This document shows, one piece after another, positions 1 to 7,415 of a stretch of 7,581 nucleotides of DNA (position 1 is the first letter of the stretch; every line of letters starts with the position of its first letter). Source of the DNA: an uncultured Erysipelotrichales bacterium (lineage in GTDB: Bacteria > Bacillota_I > Bacilli_A > Erysipelotrichales > Coprobacillaceae); assembly GCA_934754755.1 (NCBI GenBank), contig CAKVJS010000048.1:1-7581 (forward strand), given 5' to 3'. A model generated the notes under the pieces. That model searched no databases, had not been told where the DNA came from, and saw nothing but the letters and a program-made list of their open reading frames with translations. The position numbers and the translations under genes are program-made.

Positions 1-1398
1 GTATTTATTATCGGCATGGTTATGCTAGTGGGGAATAGTGACTTTCTATTCAACTTTTATAAGTATACTATTATTAGTTTTTTAATTCTCTTACTTATCA
101 GCGTTATTATACTATTTTCCATCGTTAAGGCGATCTATGTATTAAATACTAAATTAGCTATTATAAAGGGATACGCACCAAACCGCTCGGTATTGATTTT
201 ACAATTTATATTAAAATATATTATGTTAATAAGCGTATGTATTTTACTGCTGTTTGTAATGGATACACAAAAAATGATAAGTATATCCTTACAAAACAAT
301 AAAAATTGGATGCAAACGAGAAATATCTATCGGATCGGTTCTAAATGGACAATCTCCGATGACAAAGAAGAAAGAAGAATAGACTATGCGTCTGAAAGGT
401 TATATAACGAACTAGCGGCAAAAAATAAGATTTTCTTCATCGATGCAAATAATTATGACAAATTCTATGGGACCAACAAATTACTCTGGGAAAAAAATGT
501 AGAAAGCAATCCTAATATCTTATATTCAGAACAAGGTAAATCTATCGTTGTAGATGAGAATTATTTAAAAAGGCATCCTGTACTTACTACCAATGGACAA
601 GATGTTCGAAAACAAATAGTGAAGGATGACTTGGTACGCAATATTGTAGTGCCCATTTCCTTGAAGAGTAAGGAAACTAAAATTAGAGAAGGATTTCTAG
701 AAAGCTTTAATTTTGAAAAACTTGGGGTAGCTGATATTTATCGTAGAAATCTGGGAGAAACTCCACCAGCAATTGATAAATCTCAACTAAAAGTTAATAT
801 TATCTATGTAAAGAATGGAAATCGCTACTTTACCTATAATAAGGAAATAGTGCCCGAACAAAATAATACTATTCTCGATCCCATTGTTGTGATCGAAACA
901 GGTAACGTAGATCCGTATCATTATCAAATGCATTTTACACGTAATATGTATTTTGAAAGCCATCAACCAGATGCAATTTCAGAAATAGCGGATACGATTA
1001 AAAAACATGGATTATTTGCCTCCTATAATACGGCAGTTTCCATTTATAATGAACGTTCTAATGAAATACAAAAATTAACACAGAATCGAAATGTAATCCT
1101 GTTCGTTGGCGCCATTACCATTGTTTTGTATGCATTCTTTATGTATATCCTAAACCAATCCTACTTTGAACAATATAAGTACGTGATTACGATAAAAAGA
1201 ATATTTGGATATAGTTTTATGAGTATTTTCAAAATAAAAATATTGGTAGAACTATTGCTTAATGTATTCATTACGTATCTTTTTAGCAATATCATGATTA
1301 GTATAGCAGTCATTGGGATAGATATTTTATTAACTTATAGTTTTACGATTTATATTATGAAACGATCACTACTTAGCGTGTTAAAGAAAGGAATATAA
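1..1398 (+). CDS. Bacteriocin-associated integral membrane protein (DUF1430-type), 5' partial
   Basis: This is the C-terminal part of a multi-pass membrane protein, the likely permease of a lactococcin-972-type ABC transporter. The frame is open from base 1, and no ribosome binding site precedes the first ATG (16), so the gene very probably begins upstream. The family is usually about 650-700 residues, so roughly 200 residues are missing. Counting from the ATG at 16, hydrophobic segments lie near residues 18-41, 62-82, 359-380 and two between 405 and 447. A long polar region, about residues 84-357 and probably extracytoplasmic, separates the second and third. After the third segment comes YFEQYKYVITIKRIFGYSF, which resembles the short cytoplasmic 'IKklxGYSF' element I know from this family and from FtsX-like permeases. 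The stop lies 2 nt before the ABC ATPase start, so the two are surely co-transcribed and likely translationally coupled. The family assignment is from remembered family features. The substrate (bacteriocin export or immunity) is inferred. Confidence 0.8.
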   Translation, partial: VFIIGMVMLVGNSDFLFNFYKYTIISFLILLLISVIILFSIVKAIYVLNTKLAIIKGYAPNRSVLILQFILKYIMLISVCILLLFVMDTQKMISISLQNNKNWMQTRNIYRIGSKWTISDDKEERRIDYASERLYNELAAKNKIFFIDANNYDKFYGTNKLLWEKNVESNPNILYSEQGKSIVVDENYLKRHPVLTTNGQDVRKQIVKDDLVRNIVVPISLKSKETKIREGFLESFNFEKLGVADIYRRNLGETPPAIDKSQLKVNIIYVKNGNRYFTYNKEIVPEQNNTILDPIVVIETGNVDPYHYQMHFTRNMYFESHQPDAISEIADTIKKHGLFASYNTAVSIYNERSNEIQKLTQNRNVILFVGAITIVLYAFFMYILNQSYFEQYKYVITIKRIFGYSFMSIFKIKILVELLLNVFITYLFSNIMISIAVIGIDILLTYSFTIYIMKRSLLSVLKKGI

Positions 1399-1400
1399 CG

Positions 1401-2030
1401 ATGATTAAATTAGAAAATGTATGTAAAACTTTTAGCAATAGAGAGATTATTAAAGACTTATCTTTAGAAATTAAGGATGGGGAATTTATTGTCATTACCG
1501 GTAAAAGTGGAAGTGGGAAAAAAACTCTCTTGAATATCCTGGGATTATTGGAAAAGGCCGATCAAGGGGTGGTCACCATTGACGGTACGAGTAAGTTTGG
1601 TAATAAGGAAAAAACCTTATTTTATCGTAATAAAGCCGGTTATTTATTTCAAAACTTTGCACTTGTCGATAATGAAACAGTAAAAAATAACCTCAAGGTT
1701 GCTTTAACCTATCGTAAGCTTCCAAAAAAGGAGTGGCAACAACATATTGAACAAGCTTTAGAATATGTTGGATTACCTGGCTACGCCAATAAAAAGATTT
1801 ATCAATTAAGTGGTGGGGAACAACAACGTATTGCCTTAGCTAGAATCATGTTAAAGGAGCCAACCTACGTATTTGCGGATGAACCAACGGGAAACTTAGA
1901 CATGGAAAATCGAAATATTGTTTTGGAACATCTAAAAAACTTTAAAGAAAAGGGTTGTACTGTAATTATTGTAACGCATGATCTAGATATTGCTACCCAT
2001 GACTACGTAACTCGACATATCAGTCTTTAG
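1401..2030 (+). CDS. ABC transporter ATP-binding protein, lactococcin-972 export group
   Basis: This 209-residue stand-alone nucleotide-binding subunit presumably powers the membrane protein encoded just upstream. Visible motifs in order are Walker A GKSGSGKKT (34-42), Q-loop YLFQNFALVDNETV (Q84), signature LSGGEQQR (136-143), Walker B YVFADEPTGNLD (D160, catalytic E161), D-loop NLD (165-167) and H-loop THD (H193). The FQNFAL-x-x-NETV stretch and the short length fit the putative bacteriocin export ABC transporter, lactococcin 972 group, which belongs to the LolD/MacB-like branch. The oddity is Lys41 where Walker A normally has Ser or Thr to coordinate Mg2+; everything else looks intact. The start is ATG with AGAAAGGA about 8 nt upstream and only 2 nt after the previous stop. 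An intrinsic terminator follows at once. The ATPase identity is certain. The subgroup is likely. The substrate is unknown, and a role in immunity rather than export is equally possible. Confidence 0.9.
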   Translation: MIKLENVCKTFSNREIIKDLSLEIKDGEFIVITGKSGSGKKTLLNILGLLEKADQGVVTIDGTSKFGNKEKTLFYRNKAGYLFQNFALVDNETVKNNLKVALTYRKLPKKEWQQHIEQALEYVGLPGYANKKIYQLSGGEQQRIALARIMLKEPTYVFADEPTGNLDMENRNIVLEHLKNFKEKGCTVIIVTHDLDIATHDYVTRHISL

Positions 2031-2052
2031 CTTGTGAGCTAGAGATTTTTTT
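2024..2052 (+). terminator. Intrinsic terminator of the bacteriocin-type ABC unit
   Basis: TCTTTAGCT (2024-2032) pairs with AGCTAGAGA (2037-2045) across a TGTG loop. This gives a 9-bp stem with one G-U wobble, followed by seven T (2046-2052). The stem includes the TAG stop of the ABC ATPase gene (2028-2030), so termination begins inside the coding end and separates this unit from clpB. Confidence 0.9.
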
Positions 2053-2109
2053 ATTTCCCTTTGTGTAAAATAGAAGGAATTGGTCATAGTATAAAAGGTA
2101 AACCCCTTT

Positions 2110-2136
2110 TTAGCACTCTTATATTGACAGTGCTAA
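2110..2136 (+). promoter_or_regulatory. CIRCE element 1 (HrcA operator)
   Basis: TTAGCACTC (2110-2118) and CAGTGCTAA (2128-2136) are separated by exactly 9 nt. The CIRCE consensus is TTAGCACTC-N9-GAGTGCTAA, so the left arm is perfect and the right arm has one mismatch, at its innermost base. The -35 box of the clpB promoter (2124-2129) lies inside the element, so bound HrcA would block RNA polymerase. HrcA is not encoded in the window. Confidence 0.93.
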
Positions 2137-2151
2137 AATTAGGAGTATAAT
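2124..2151 (+). promoter_or_regulatory. Sigma-A promoter of clpB
   Basis: A perfect TTGACA (-35, 2124-2129) is separated by 16 nt from a perfect TATAAT (-10, 2146-2151). The predicted transcript start is near 2157-2159, giving a short 5' leader of about 38 nt. The promoter lies between two CIRCE operators: the -35 box is inside the first, and the expected start lies in the left arm of the second. Both boxes match consensus, so strong expression is expected once HrcA is released. Confidence 0.9.
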
Positions 2152-2155
2152 AATA

Positions 2156-2182
2156 TTAGCACTTGTATATAAAGAGTGCTAA
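2156..2182 (+). promoter_or_regulatory. CIRCE element 2 (HrcA operator), abutting the clpB ribosome binding site
   Basis: TTAGCACTT (2156-2164) and GAGTGCTAA (2174-2182) are separated by 9 nt. The right arm is perfect and the left arm has one mismatch, again at its innermost base. The element covers the predicted transcript start and ends directly at the Shine-Dalgarno AAAGGAGG (2181-2188). It is therefore almost wholly transcribed and can fold into a 9-bp RNA stem (one G-U pair) next to the ribosome binding site. Centre-to-centre distance from CIRCE 1 is 46 bp. Confidence 0.93.
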
Positions 2183-2198
2183 AGGAGGGTGTGCAATG
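2181..2198 (+). promoter_or_regulatory. clpB ribosome binding site and start codon
   Basis: AAAGGAGG (2181-2188) lies 7 nt before ATG (2196-2198). This fixes the start at 2196. An in-frame TTG at 2163 would add 11 residues, but it lies inside CIRCE 2 close to the predicted transcript start, and its extension would translate the Shine-Dalgarno itself. Confidence 0.92.
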
Positions 2199-4763
2199 GA
2201 TGTTGAATCTTGGACAACAAAGGTACAAGAAGCCTTGCAACGGGCCAGTCAAGTAGCCATTGAAAATAAACAACAGATCATTGATATCGAACATATCGTA
2301 TATAGTTTACTAGAAGATAGCAGTGGTATATGGTATCGTGTTTTGCATAAAAAAGAAGTAGCTATCGCAGATATCCGAAATCAGGTGCTACAAAGAATTC
2401 ATGAAAAGCCACAGATATCTACCAGTACGGAATCTATGCAAGTTTCGTATGACGTTTCTCGCTGGCTAAGCGAAGCGAATAAAAATAAGGAACAATATAA
2501 AGATAGTTTTCTTAGTGTGGAACACCTAATTTTAGCTCTGTATGATATGCATATTCATTGGATAGATACAATCTTACAACAATATAATCTTTCCAAAAAA
2601 GAAATGAAAAAAACTATTGAAACAATGCGAGGAGGGAAGCATGTGGATACAAAAAACCCAGAAAGTCAATATGAAGTATTGGAAAAATATGGTAGAGATT
2701 TAACACAGGAAGTAAAACAGGGAAAACTCGACCCTGTCATTGGTAGAGATGATGAAATTCGCCGGGTTATTCAAATCCTATCCAGGAAAACAAAAAACAA
2801 CCCGATTCTAATTGGGGAACCAGGGGTCGGAAAAACAGCCATTGTTGAAGGGCTCGCTTGGCGTATTTTTAAAAATGATGTGCCCCTTAGTATTCAAAAT
2901 AAAACGGTTTATGAACTCGATTTAGGTGCCTTAGTTGCTGGAGCAAAGTATCGTGGTGAATTTGAGGAACGATTAAAGGCCTTATTACAAGAAATAAAAA
3001 AGGCAGAGGGAAATATTCTCTTATTTATCGATGAAATTCATCAACTCGTTGGTACAGGAAAAACCGATGGTGCAATGGATGCAGCAAATTTATTAAAACC
3101 AATGTTAGCACGCGGTGAATTACATTGTATTGGGGCTACAACATTAGATGAATATCGTCTATATATAGAAAAAGATGCTGCCTTAGAAAGAAGATTTCAA
3201 AAAGTGCAAGTAGACGAACCTGATGAAGATGACACCATTGCCATCTTACGAGGATTAAAAGATAGCTTTGAATCACATCATGGAGTGCATATTATGGATA
3301 GTGCTATTATTGGTGCGGTTCATCTATCTACGCGTTATATTACCGATCGCTTTTTACCGGATAAAGCCATTGATTTAATCGATGAAGCTTGTGCTTCGAT
3401 ACGTATGGAAATAGATTCTATGCCAGAGGAATTGGATACCATTACTCGAGAGAAAAATAGGTTAGAAATGGAGCGTATTTCGATTGAAAAAGAAGATAAG
3501 AATAGTGACAATGAAAAAAGGTTACAAGAAATTACAAATAAAATTGCTTCTTTACAAGAACAAGAAATGGGCCTAAAAGATCAGTGGAAGGAAGAGAAGA
3601 AAGAGCTAGATGAAATAAAAGAATTAAAGGATCGACGGGTAAAATTAGAGGCTCAAAAGGAGCAGTATCAAAGTGAAGGTAATTTGGAAGAGGCGTCTAA
3701 AATTCAATACCAGACGTTACCTGCCTTAGAAAAAGAAATAGCCGACTTAGAGAATAATAAAGCAGAACAAAGTTTGTTAAAAGAAAAAGTGACTGTCGAT
3801 AGTGTTAGTGAAGTAATCGCTCGCTGGACAAAAATTCCTATTCATAAGTTAATGGAATCGGAAAGAGAGAAGATTTTACACCTCGATGCTACGTTGAAAC
3901 AAAGGGTTATCGGACAGGACGAGGCAATCACAAAAGTAAGTGATGCAATACTCCGTTCACGGGCAGGAATTAATGATGAAAATAGACCGATTGGATCGTT
4001 TCTATTCTTAGGGCCAACCGGTGTCGGTAAAACAGAAGTAGCCAAATCATTAGCCGAGCAGTTATTCGATAGTGAAAGTAATATTGTCCGCATTGATATG
4101 TCGGAGTATATGGAAAAATTTAGTGTATCAAGATTGCTTGGTGCCCCGCCAGGATATGTAGGATATGAGGAAGGTGGCCAATTATCGGAAGCTGTCCGAC
4201 GTCACCCATATAGTATTGTTTTATTGGATGAGATTGAAAAAGCCCATCCAGACGTATTTAATATCTTGTTACAAGTATTAGATGATGGTCGGATTACGGA
4301 CTCGAAAGGTACCAATGTGAGCTTTAAAAATACGATTATCATTATGACATCAAATATTGGATCGGAATTCCTAGTATCAGGAACTACCAAAGAGGCAAAA
4401 GAAAATGTGCAACAACAATTACAACAATATTTCAAGCCAGAATTTTTAAACCGCATTGATGATATTGTGATGTTTAATTCTCTAGATGCTTCGGTTATAT
4501 CACAAATTATTGATAAGTTTACAAAGCAACTTGCCCATCGCTTAGAAAACAAAAAAATAACTATTACAATAAGTGATACAGCTAAGAACAAAATCGCTAA
4601 AGAGGGTACTGATGTAGCCTTTGGTGCCCGACCACTTAGACGTTATATGCAAACAAATATTGAGACATTAGTAGCCAAACAAATGATGCAAGGAAAAATT
4701 AAGGATGGGGATGCAATCCTAGTAGACACGCAGGATCATGATTTTATTATTCAACATATATAA
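2196..4763 (+). CDS. clpB: ATP-dependent chaperone ClpB (protein disaggregase)
   Basis: ClpB is a hexameric AAA+ disaggregase that works with DnaK in the cytosol to thread and refold aggregated proteins. The 855-residue length is normal for the family. The Clp N-domain spans about residues 1-145. AAA1 has Walker A GEPGVGKT (207-214), pore loop KYRGEFE (Tyr252), Walker B LLFIDE (275-280), sensor GATT (313-316) and an ERRF arginine finger (331-334). A long charged coiled-coil middle domain covers about 400-525. AAA2 has Walker A GPTGVGKT (606-613), pore loop GYVGYE (653-658), Walker B VLLDE (675-679), arginine finger in FLNRID (Arg753) and sensor-2 GARPLRR (810-816). The full-length middle domain and the absence of an IGF/LGF loop before the second arginine finger separate it from ClpC, ClpE and ClpA, so it should not feed ClpP. 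It is a single-gene unit with its own promoter, two CIRCE operators and a terminator. An internal start at codon 150 may give a shorter isoform. Confidence 0.97.
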   Translation: MDVESWTTKVQEALQRASQVAIENKQQIIDIEHIVYSLLEDSSGIWYRVLHKKEVAIADIRNQVLQRIHEKPQISTSTESMQVSYDVSRWLSEANKNKEQYKDSFLSVEHLILALYDMHIHWIDTILQQYNLSKKEMKKTIETMRGGKHVDTKNPESQYEVLEKYGRDLTQEVKQGKLDPVIGRDDEIRRVIQILSRKTKNNPILIGEPGVGKTAIVEGLAWRIFKNDVPLSIQNKTVYELDLGALVAGAKYRGEFEERLKALLQEIKKAEGNILLFIDEIHQLVGTGKTDGAMDAANLLKPMLARGELHCIGATTLDEYRLYIEKDAALERRFQKVQVDEPDEDDTIAILRGLKDSFESHHGVHIMDSAIIGAVHLSTRYITDRFLPDKAIDLIDEACASIRMEIDSMPEELDTITREKNRLEMERISIEKEDKNSDNEKRLQEITNKIASLQEQEMGLKDQWKEEKKELDEIKELKDRRVKLEAQKEQYQSEGNLEEASKIQYQTLPALEKEIADLENNKAEQSLLKEKVTVDSVSEVIARWTKIPIHKLMESEREKILHLDATLKQRVIGQDEAITKVSDAILRSRAGINDENRPIGSFLFLGPTGVGKTEVAKSLAEQLFDSESNIVRIDMSEYMEKFSVSRLLGAPPGYVGYEEGGQLSEAVRRHPYSIVLLDEIEKAHPDVFNILLQVLDDGRITDSKGTNVSFKNTIIIMTSNIGSEFLVSGTTKEAKENVQQQLQQYFKPEFLNRIDDIVMFNSLDASVISQIIDKFTKQLAHRLENKKITITISDTAKNKIAKEGTDVAFGARPLRRYMQTNIETLVAKQMMQGKIKDGDAILVDTQDHDFIIQHI
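2630..2645 (+). promoter_or_regulatory. Candidate internal ribosome binding site and GTG start within clpB (short isoform)
   Basis: AGGAGGG (2630-2636) precedes in-frame GTG (2643-2645, Val150) by 6 nt, at the junction of the N-domain and AAA1. Initiation here would give a 706-residue ClpB lacking the N-domain. E. coli clpB is known to make a short form from an internal GTG near codon 149. Caution: an overlapping ATG at 2641 is out of frame, runs only 20 codons and could compete. Some purine richness also comes from encoding Arg-Gly-Gly. Confidence 0.6.
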
Positions 4764-4766
4764 ATC

Positions 4767-4796
4767 AAAAAGGAATCGAGTCATCGATTCCTTTTT
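4767..4796. terminator. Bidirectional intrinsic terminator shared by clpB and the P-type ATPase gene
   Basis: AAAAAGGAATCGA (4767-4779) pairs perfectly with TCGATTCCTTTTT (4784-4796) around a 4-nt loop. The stem is 13 bp with a T-run on each strand, so it can terminate both convergent genes. It starts 3 nt after the clpB stop. On the minus strand the right arm encodes the last four ATPase residues (KRNR), and the ATPase TGA stop (4781-4783) lies in the loop. Confidence 0.93.
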
Positions 4797-7354
4797 AATA
4801 CTTTGTATAGTTCTGCATATATGCTTGGAAGGATTGATACAAGCATGGCAATACTTATATGCATCATAGAGGTATCTTGAATACTAAATAGATGGGCGAT
4901 AGGAGGAATACTTACCATACATACAAAAGCAAGTAACATAGCGAAACTACTAAATACTAATCCAGGGTTAGATCTTATTTTGCGAGTAAATATAGATTTG
5001 GTAGAGCGTACATTAAAAATGTGTAATACGGATGTCCACCCTAGAGCGATAAATGCCATAGCCTGACCTAACGACTGACTTGGCGGATAGGAAGAACTAA
5101 CGGGGACATAGGCTCCGATATAAAAAGCTAAGACAATAACAATAGAGCAGGCAATGGTTTGGTGAATGATGAGGCGTAGTATACCATTGGAAAAAAAGCT
5201 TTCCTTTCGCTCCATGGGGGGACGGTTCATAACGTGTTCGTTAGCCGTCTCCTTAGCTAGATGAATACCGGGGATTCCATCACCCAATAGATTGACTAAT
5301 AGCAATAAGATCGGTGTCACTAATACTCCCATGTTTGTTACTTGCGCAAATAAGACAGTAACGATTTCCGATAAATTACATACTAATAAAAAATATATCG
5401 TTTTACGAATATTCGCATATACATAGCGACCTTCCTGAATCGCATTGACAATAGTCGCAAAGTTATCATCCATAAGGATCATATCAGCGGCGTTTTTCGC
5501 TACTTCTGTACCATTCTTACCCATCGCAATCCCGATATCGGCAGCCTCTAAAGCGGGAGCATCATTTACTCCATCGCCAGTCATGGCGACAATTGCATCA
5601 TGTTTTTGCCAGGCCTTCACAATGCGAATTTTATTTTCCGGTGAAACACGAGCATAAACGGTGTACTTAGAAACAGCACGGTGCAGTTGTTCATCGCTTA
5701 AAGCATCCAATTGTTGACCTGTTAAAACTTCATCTTCCGTCGATAAAATTCCTACTTTTTTAGCAATTGCAGTAGCTGTAGAAGCATGATCACCGGTAAT
5801 CATTATGGTTTTAATACCGGCTTGTTGGGCGCGTTTAATTGCTTTTGCGGACTCTATGCGGGGTGGATCCATAACGCCGACTAAACCAACTAAGGTTAAA
5901 TCTTTTTCTATCTCTTCGATTTTCTTTGGTAAGGTAGTGATCGTTTTGGTCGCTAAAGCAAGAACCCGCAATGCCTGCTTAGTAAGTGTATCATGTGCCT
6001 TCAAACCAGCAGGGGACGATTGTTTTAGTGGTAGTCGATCATACGCTCCTTTGGTTAATACCGTATAGCCTCCGGTTTTATTTTTAATAACAACACTCAT
6101 CATTTTTCGACTACTTGAAAAAGGAATTTCTGCTACCCGGTCAAACAAAGGAGAGATATCATGGTTCATAGATAACTGTAATATAGCTCGATCGGTTGCA
6201 TTACCAATATGATTGATATCATCATTACAAGACAAAGCCAGCTGTTCGATAAAATCTAACATCTTAACATCTGTTGTATCACTCGATGCAAACGAGTTGG
6301 TACTTGATAGCCAAAGGGTTTCTACTTGCATTTTATTTTGGGTTATCGTACCTGTTTTATCCGAACATATAATCGATACATTACCGAGTGTTTCAATCGC
6401 TGGTAATCGGCGGATTAAGGCATGCTTTTTTACCATTCTTTGGACACCGTTAATCAAGGACAACGTAACAATTAAATTCAATGTTTCAGGTACCGCTGCT
6501 ACTGCCAAACTTACTGATAATAAAAGCATTTGTAATAAAGAATCGCCTTTTAGTAATCCTGATACAAGTAAAATTAAGGCAGCTATAATGGCTACGTAGC
6601 TAACCCATTTCGTAATATGACTAAGGCGTATTTGTAATGGTGTTTGGCGTTTTTGAGGATGATTTAGAAAGCTAGCGATTTTCCCTAACTCAGTGTGCAT
6701 ACCAGTAGCGGTAATAATAATTGTTGCTTTTCCGGCAGTCACAAGGGTACCAGAAAAGACCATATTGTTTTGTTCACTAATGGGCACTTTTTGTTCGATC
6801 ACAATCATTGCATCCTTGTTGATAGCTTCGCTCTCACCGGTTAATGGGGATTCATCAATCGCTAAATTGGTAGTAGCCACTAATCGTCCATCGGCAGGAA
6901 CTAACATACCGGTAGATAATAATATGATATCGCCTGGAACAATCGCTGAAGTCTCTATTTCTATCGTCTGGCCATCCCTCTTTACATAACAAGTAGGATT
7001 GCTTAAATCCTGCAGAGCATCTAATGCTTTTTGGGTTTTTTGTTCCTGGCGAATGGCTAACACCATATTAATTGTAATAATCACTAAGATCGTAATAGAT
7101 TCAATATAGCCTCCTTCACCATGTGTAGCAGAGAGGAAAGATAAAATAGCAGCTAATAATAGAATGATGGTTGAGATATCTTTAAGTTGGTGAAGAATAT
7201 TTTTATACAACGGTGTTTTTTTAGGCTGTTCAAACGAATTGTATCCATAAGAACGCAGTTTTTCTTGTACTTGATGAGAGGATAATCCACTATTTGCATC
7301 ACTATGCAGGTCATGTACAACCTCTTCTATTAATTTTTGATACCAATCTTTCAT
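4781..7354 (-). CDS. P2-type cation-transporting ATPase (probable Ca2+ pump)
   Basis: This 857-residue P-type ATPase of the Ca2+-ATPase (P2) group probably expels Ca2+ or a related cation across the cytoplasmic membrane. In order it shows: a cation-ATPase N-terminal domain (about 1-60); M1-M2 (about 60-101); an actuator domain with PADGR (153-157) and TGES (172-175); M3-M4 (about 249-303) with PE at 289-290; phosphorylation motif DKTGT (Asp332); a nucleotide-binding domain with FSSSRKMMSV (412-421) and KGA (435-437); DPPR (496-499), TGD (520-522) and TGDGVNDAP (592-600); then M5-M10. Asn660 and Glu663 in M5, and Asn688 and Asp692 in M6, match cation-site residues of SERCA-like pumps. Two things differ: M4 reads PETLN instead of PEGLP, and the position of SERCA Thr799 appears to be Gly691. 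By hand alignment the M8 Glu of SERCA is Ser775, which suggests a single ion site. No heavy-metal-binding domain is present. GGAAAGGA 6 nt before the ATG supports the start. The exact ion is inferred. Confidence 0.92.
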   Translation of the reverse strand: MKDWYQKLIEEVVHDLHSDANSGLSSHQVQEKLRSYGYNSFEQPKKTPLYKNILHQLKDISTIILLLAAILSFLSATHGEGGYIESITILVIITINMVLAIRQEQKTQKALDALQDLSNPTCYVKRDGQTIEIETSAIVPGDIILLSTGMLVPADGRLVATTNLAIDESPLTGESEAINKDAMIVIEQKVPISEQNNMVFSGTLVTAGKATIIITATGMHTELGKIASFLNHPQKRQTPLQIRLSHITKWVSYVAIIAALILLVSGLLKGDSLLQMLLLSVSLAVAAVPETLNLIVTLSLINGVQRMVKKHALIRRLPAIETLGNVSIICSDKTGTITQNKMQVETLWLSSTNSFASSDTTDVKMLDFIEQLALSCNDDINHIGNATDRAILQLSMNHDISPLFDRVAEIPFSSSRKMMSVVIKNKTGGYTVLTKGAYDRLPLKQSSPAGLKAHDTLTKQALRVLALATKTITTLPKKIEEIEKDLTLVGLVGVMDPPRIESAKAIKRAQQAGIKTIMITGDHASTATAIAKKVGILSTEDEVLTGQQLDALSDEQLHRAVSKYTVYARVSPENKIRIVKAWQKHDAIVAMTGDGVNDAPALEAADIGIAMGKNGTEVAKNAADMILMDDNFATIVNAIQEGRYVYANIRKTIYFLLVCNLSEIVTVLFAQVTNMGVLVTPILLLLVNLLGDGIPGIHLAKETANEHVMNRPPMERKESFFSNGILRLIIHQTIACSIVIVLAFYIGAYVPVSSSYPPSQSLGQAMAFIALGWTSVLHIFNVRSTKSIFTRKIRSNPGLVFSSFAMLLAFVCMVSIPPIAHLFSIQDTSMMHISIAMLVSILPSIYAELYKVLKRNR

Positions 7355-7360
7355 ATATTT

Positions 7361-7368
7361 TCCTTTCC
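7361..7368 (-). promoter_or_regulatory. Ribosome binding site of the P-type ATPase gene
   Basis: On the minus strand GGAAAGGA lies 6 nt before the ATG (7354-7352). It supports the chosen start, which also gives the full N-terminal cation-ATPase domain. Confidence 0.85.
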
Positions 7369-7415
7369 AATACTTACATAATTATTATTAGATAGACTAT
7401 TGCTTAAATACTGCT

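Noticed and set aside
16..18. ATG at 16 as the true start of the membrane protein.
   Set aside because: The frame is open to base 1, there is no Shine-Dalgarno in the 15 preceding bases, and the protein would be much shorter than its family.
2082..2103. Possible CtsR box (GGTCATA ... GGTAAAC) upstream of clpB.
   Set aside because: CtsR sites are GGTCAAA-type heptads 3 nt apart. Here the spacing is 8 nt and both heptads are imperfect.
2093..2111. AAAAGG/CCTTTT hairpin followed by T, as a second terminator before clpB.
   Set aside because: Only a 6-bp, mostly A-T stem with a short T-run, and a much stronger terminator lies 41 nt upstream. Probably chance.
2163..2195. TTG at 2163 as the clpB start, adding 11 residues.
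   Set aside because: It falls within CIRCE 2 close to the predicted transcript start, has no ribosome site before it, and would translate the Shine-Dalgarno. ATG at 2196 has an ideal site and matches the usual ClpB N-terminus.
4202..4591. Antisense open frame (129 codons) over clpB, and similar frames over the ATPase gene (5445-5657, 5805-6068, 6213-6599, 6693-6989).
   Set aside because: All are mirror frames of well-supported genes, with Ser/Cys/Ile-rich unnatural composition and no clear start signals.
2196..4763. ClpC or ClpE identity for the Clp ATPase.
   Set aside because: It has the long ClpB middle domain and no ClpP-binding IGF/LGF loop in AAA2.
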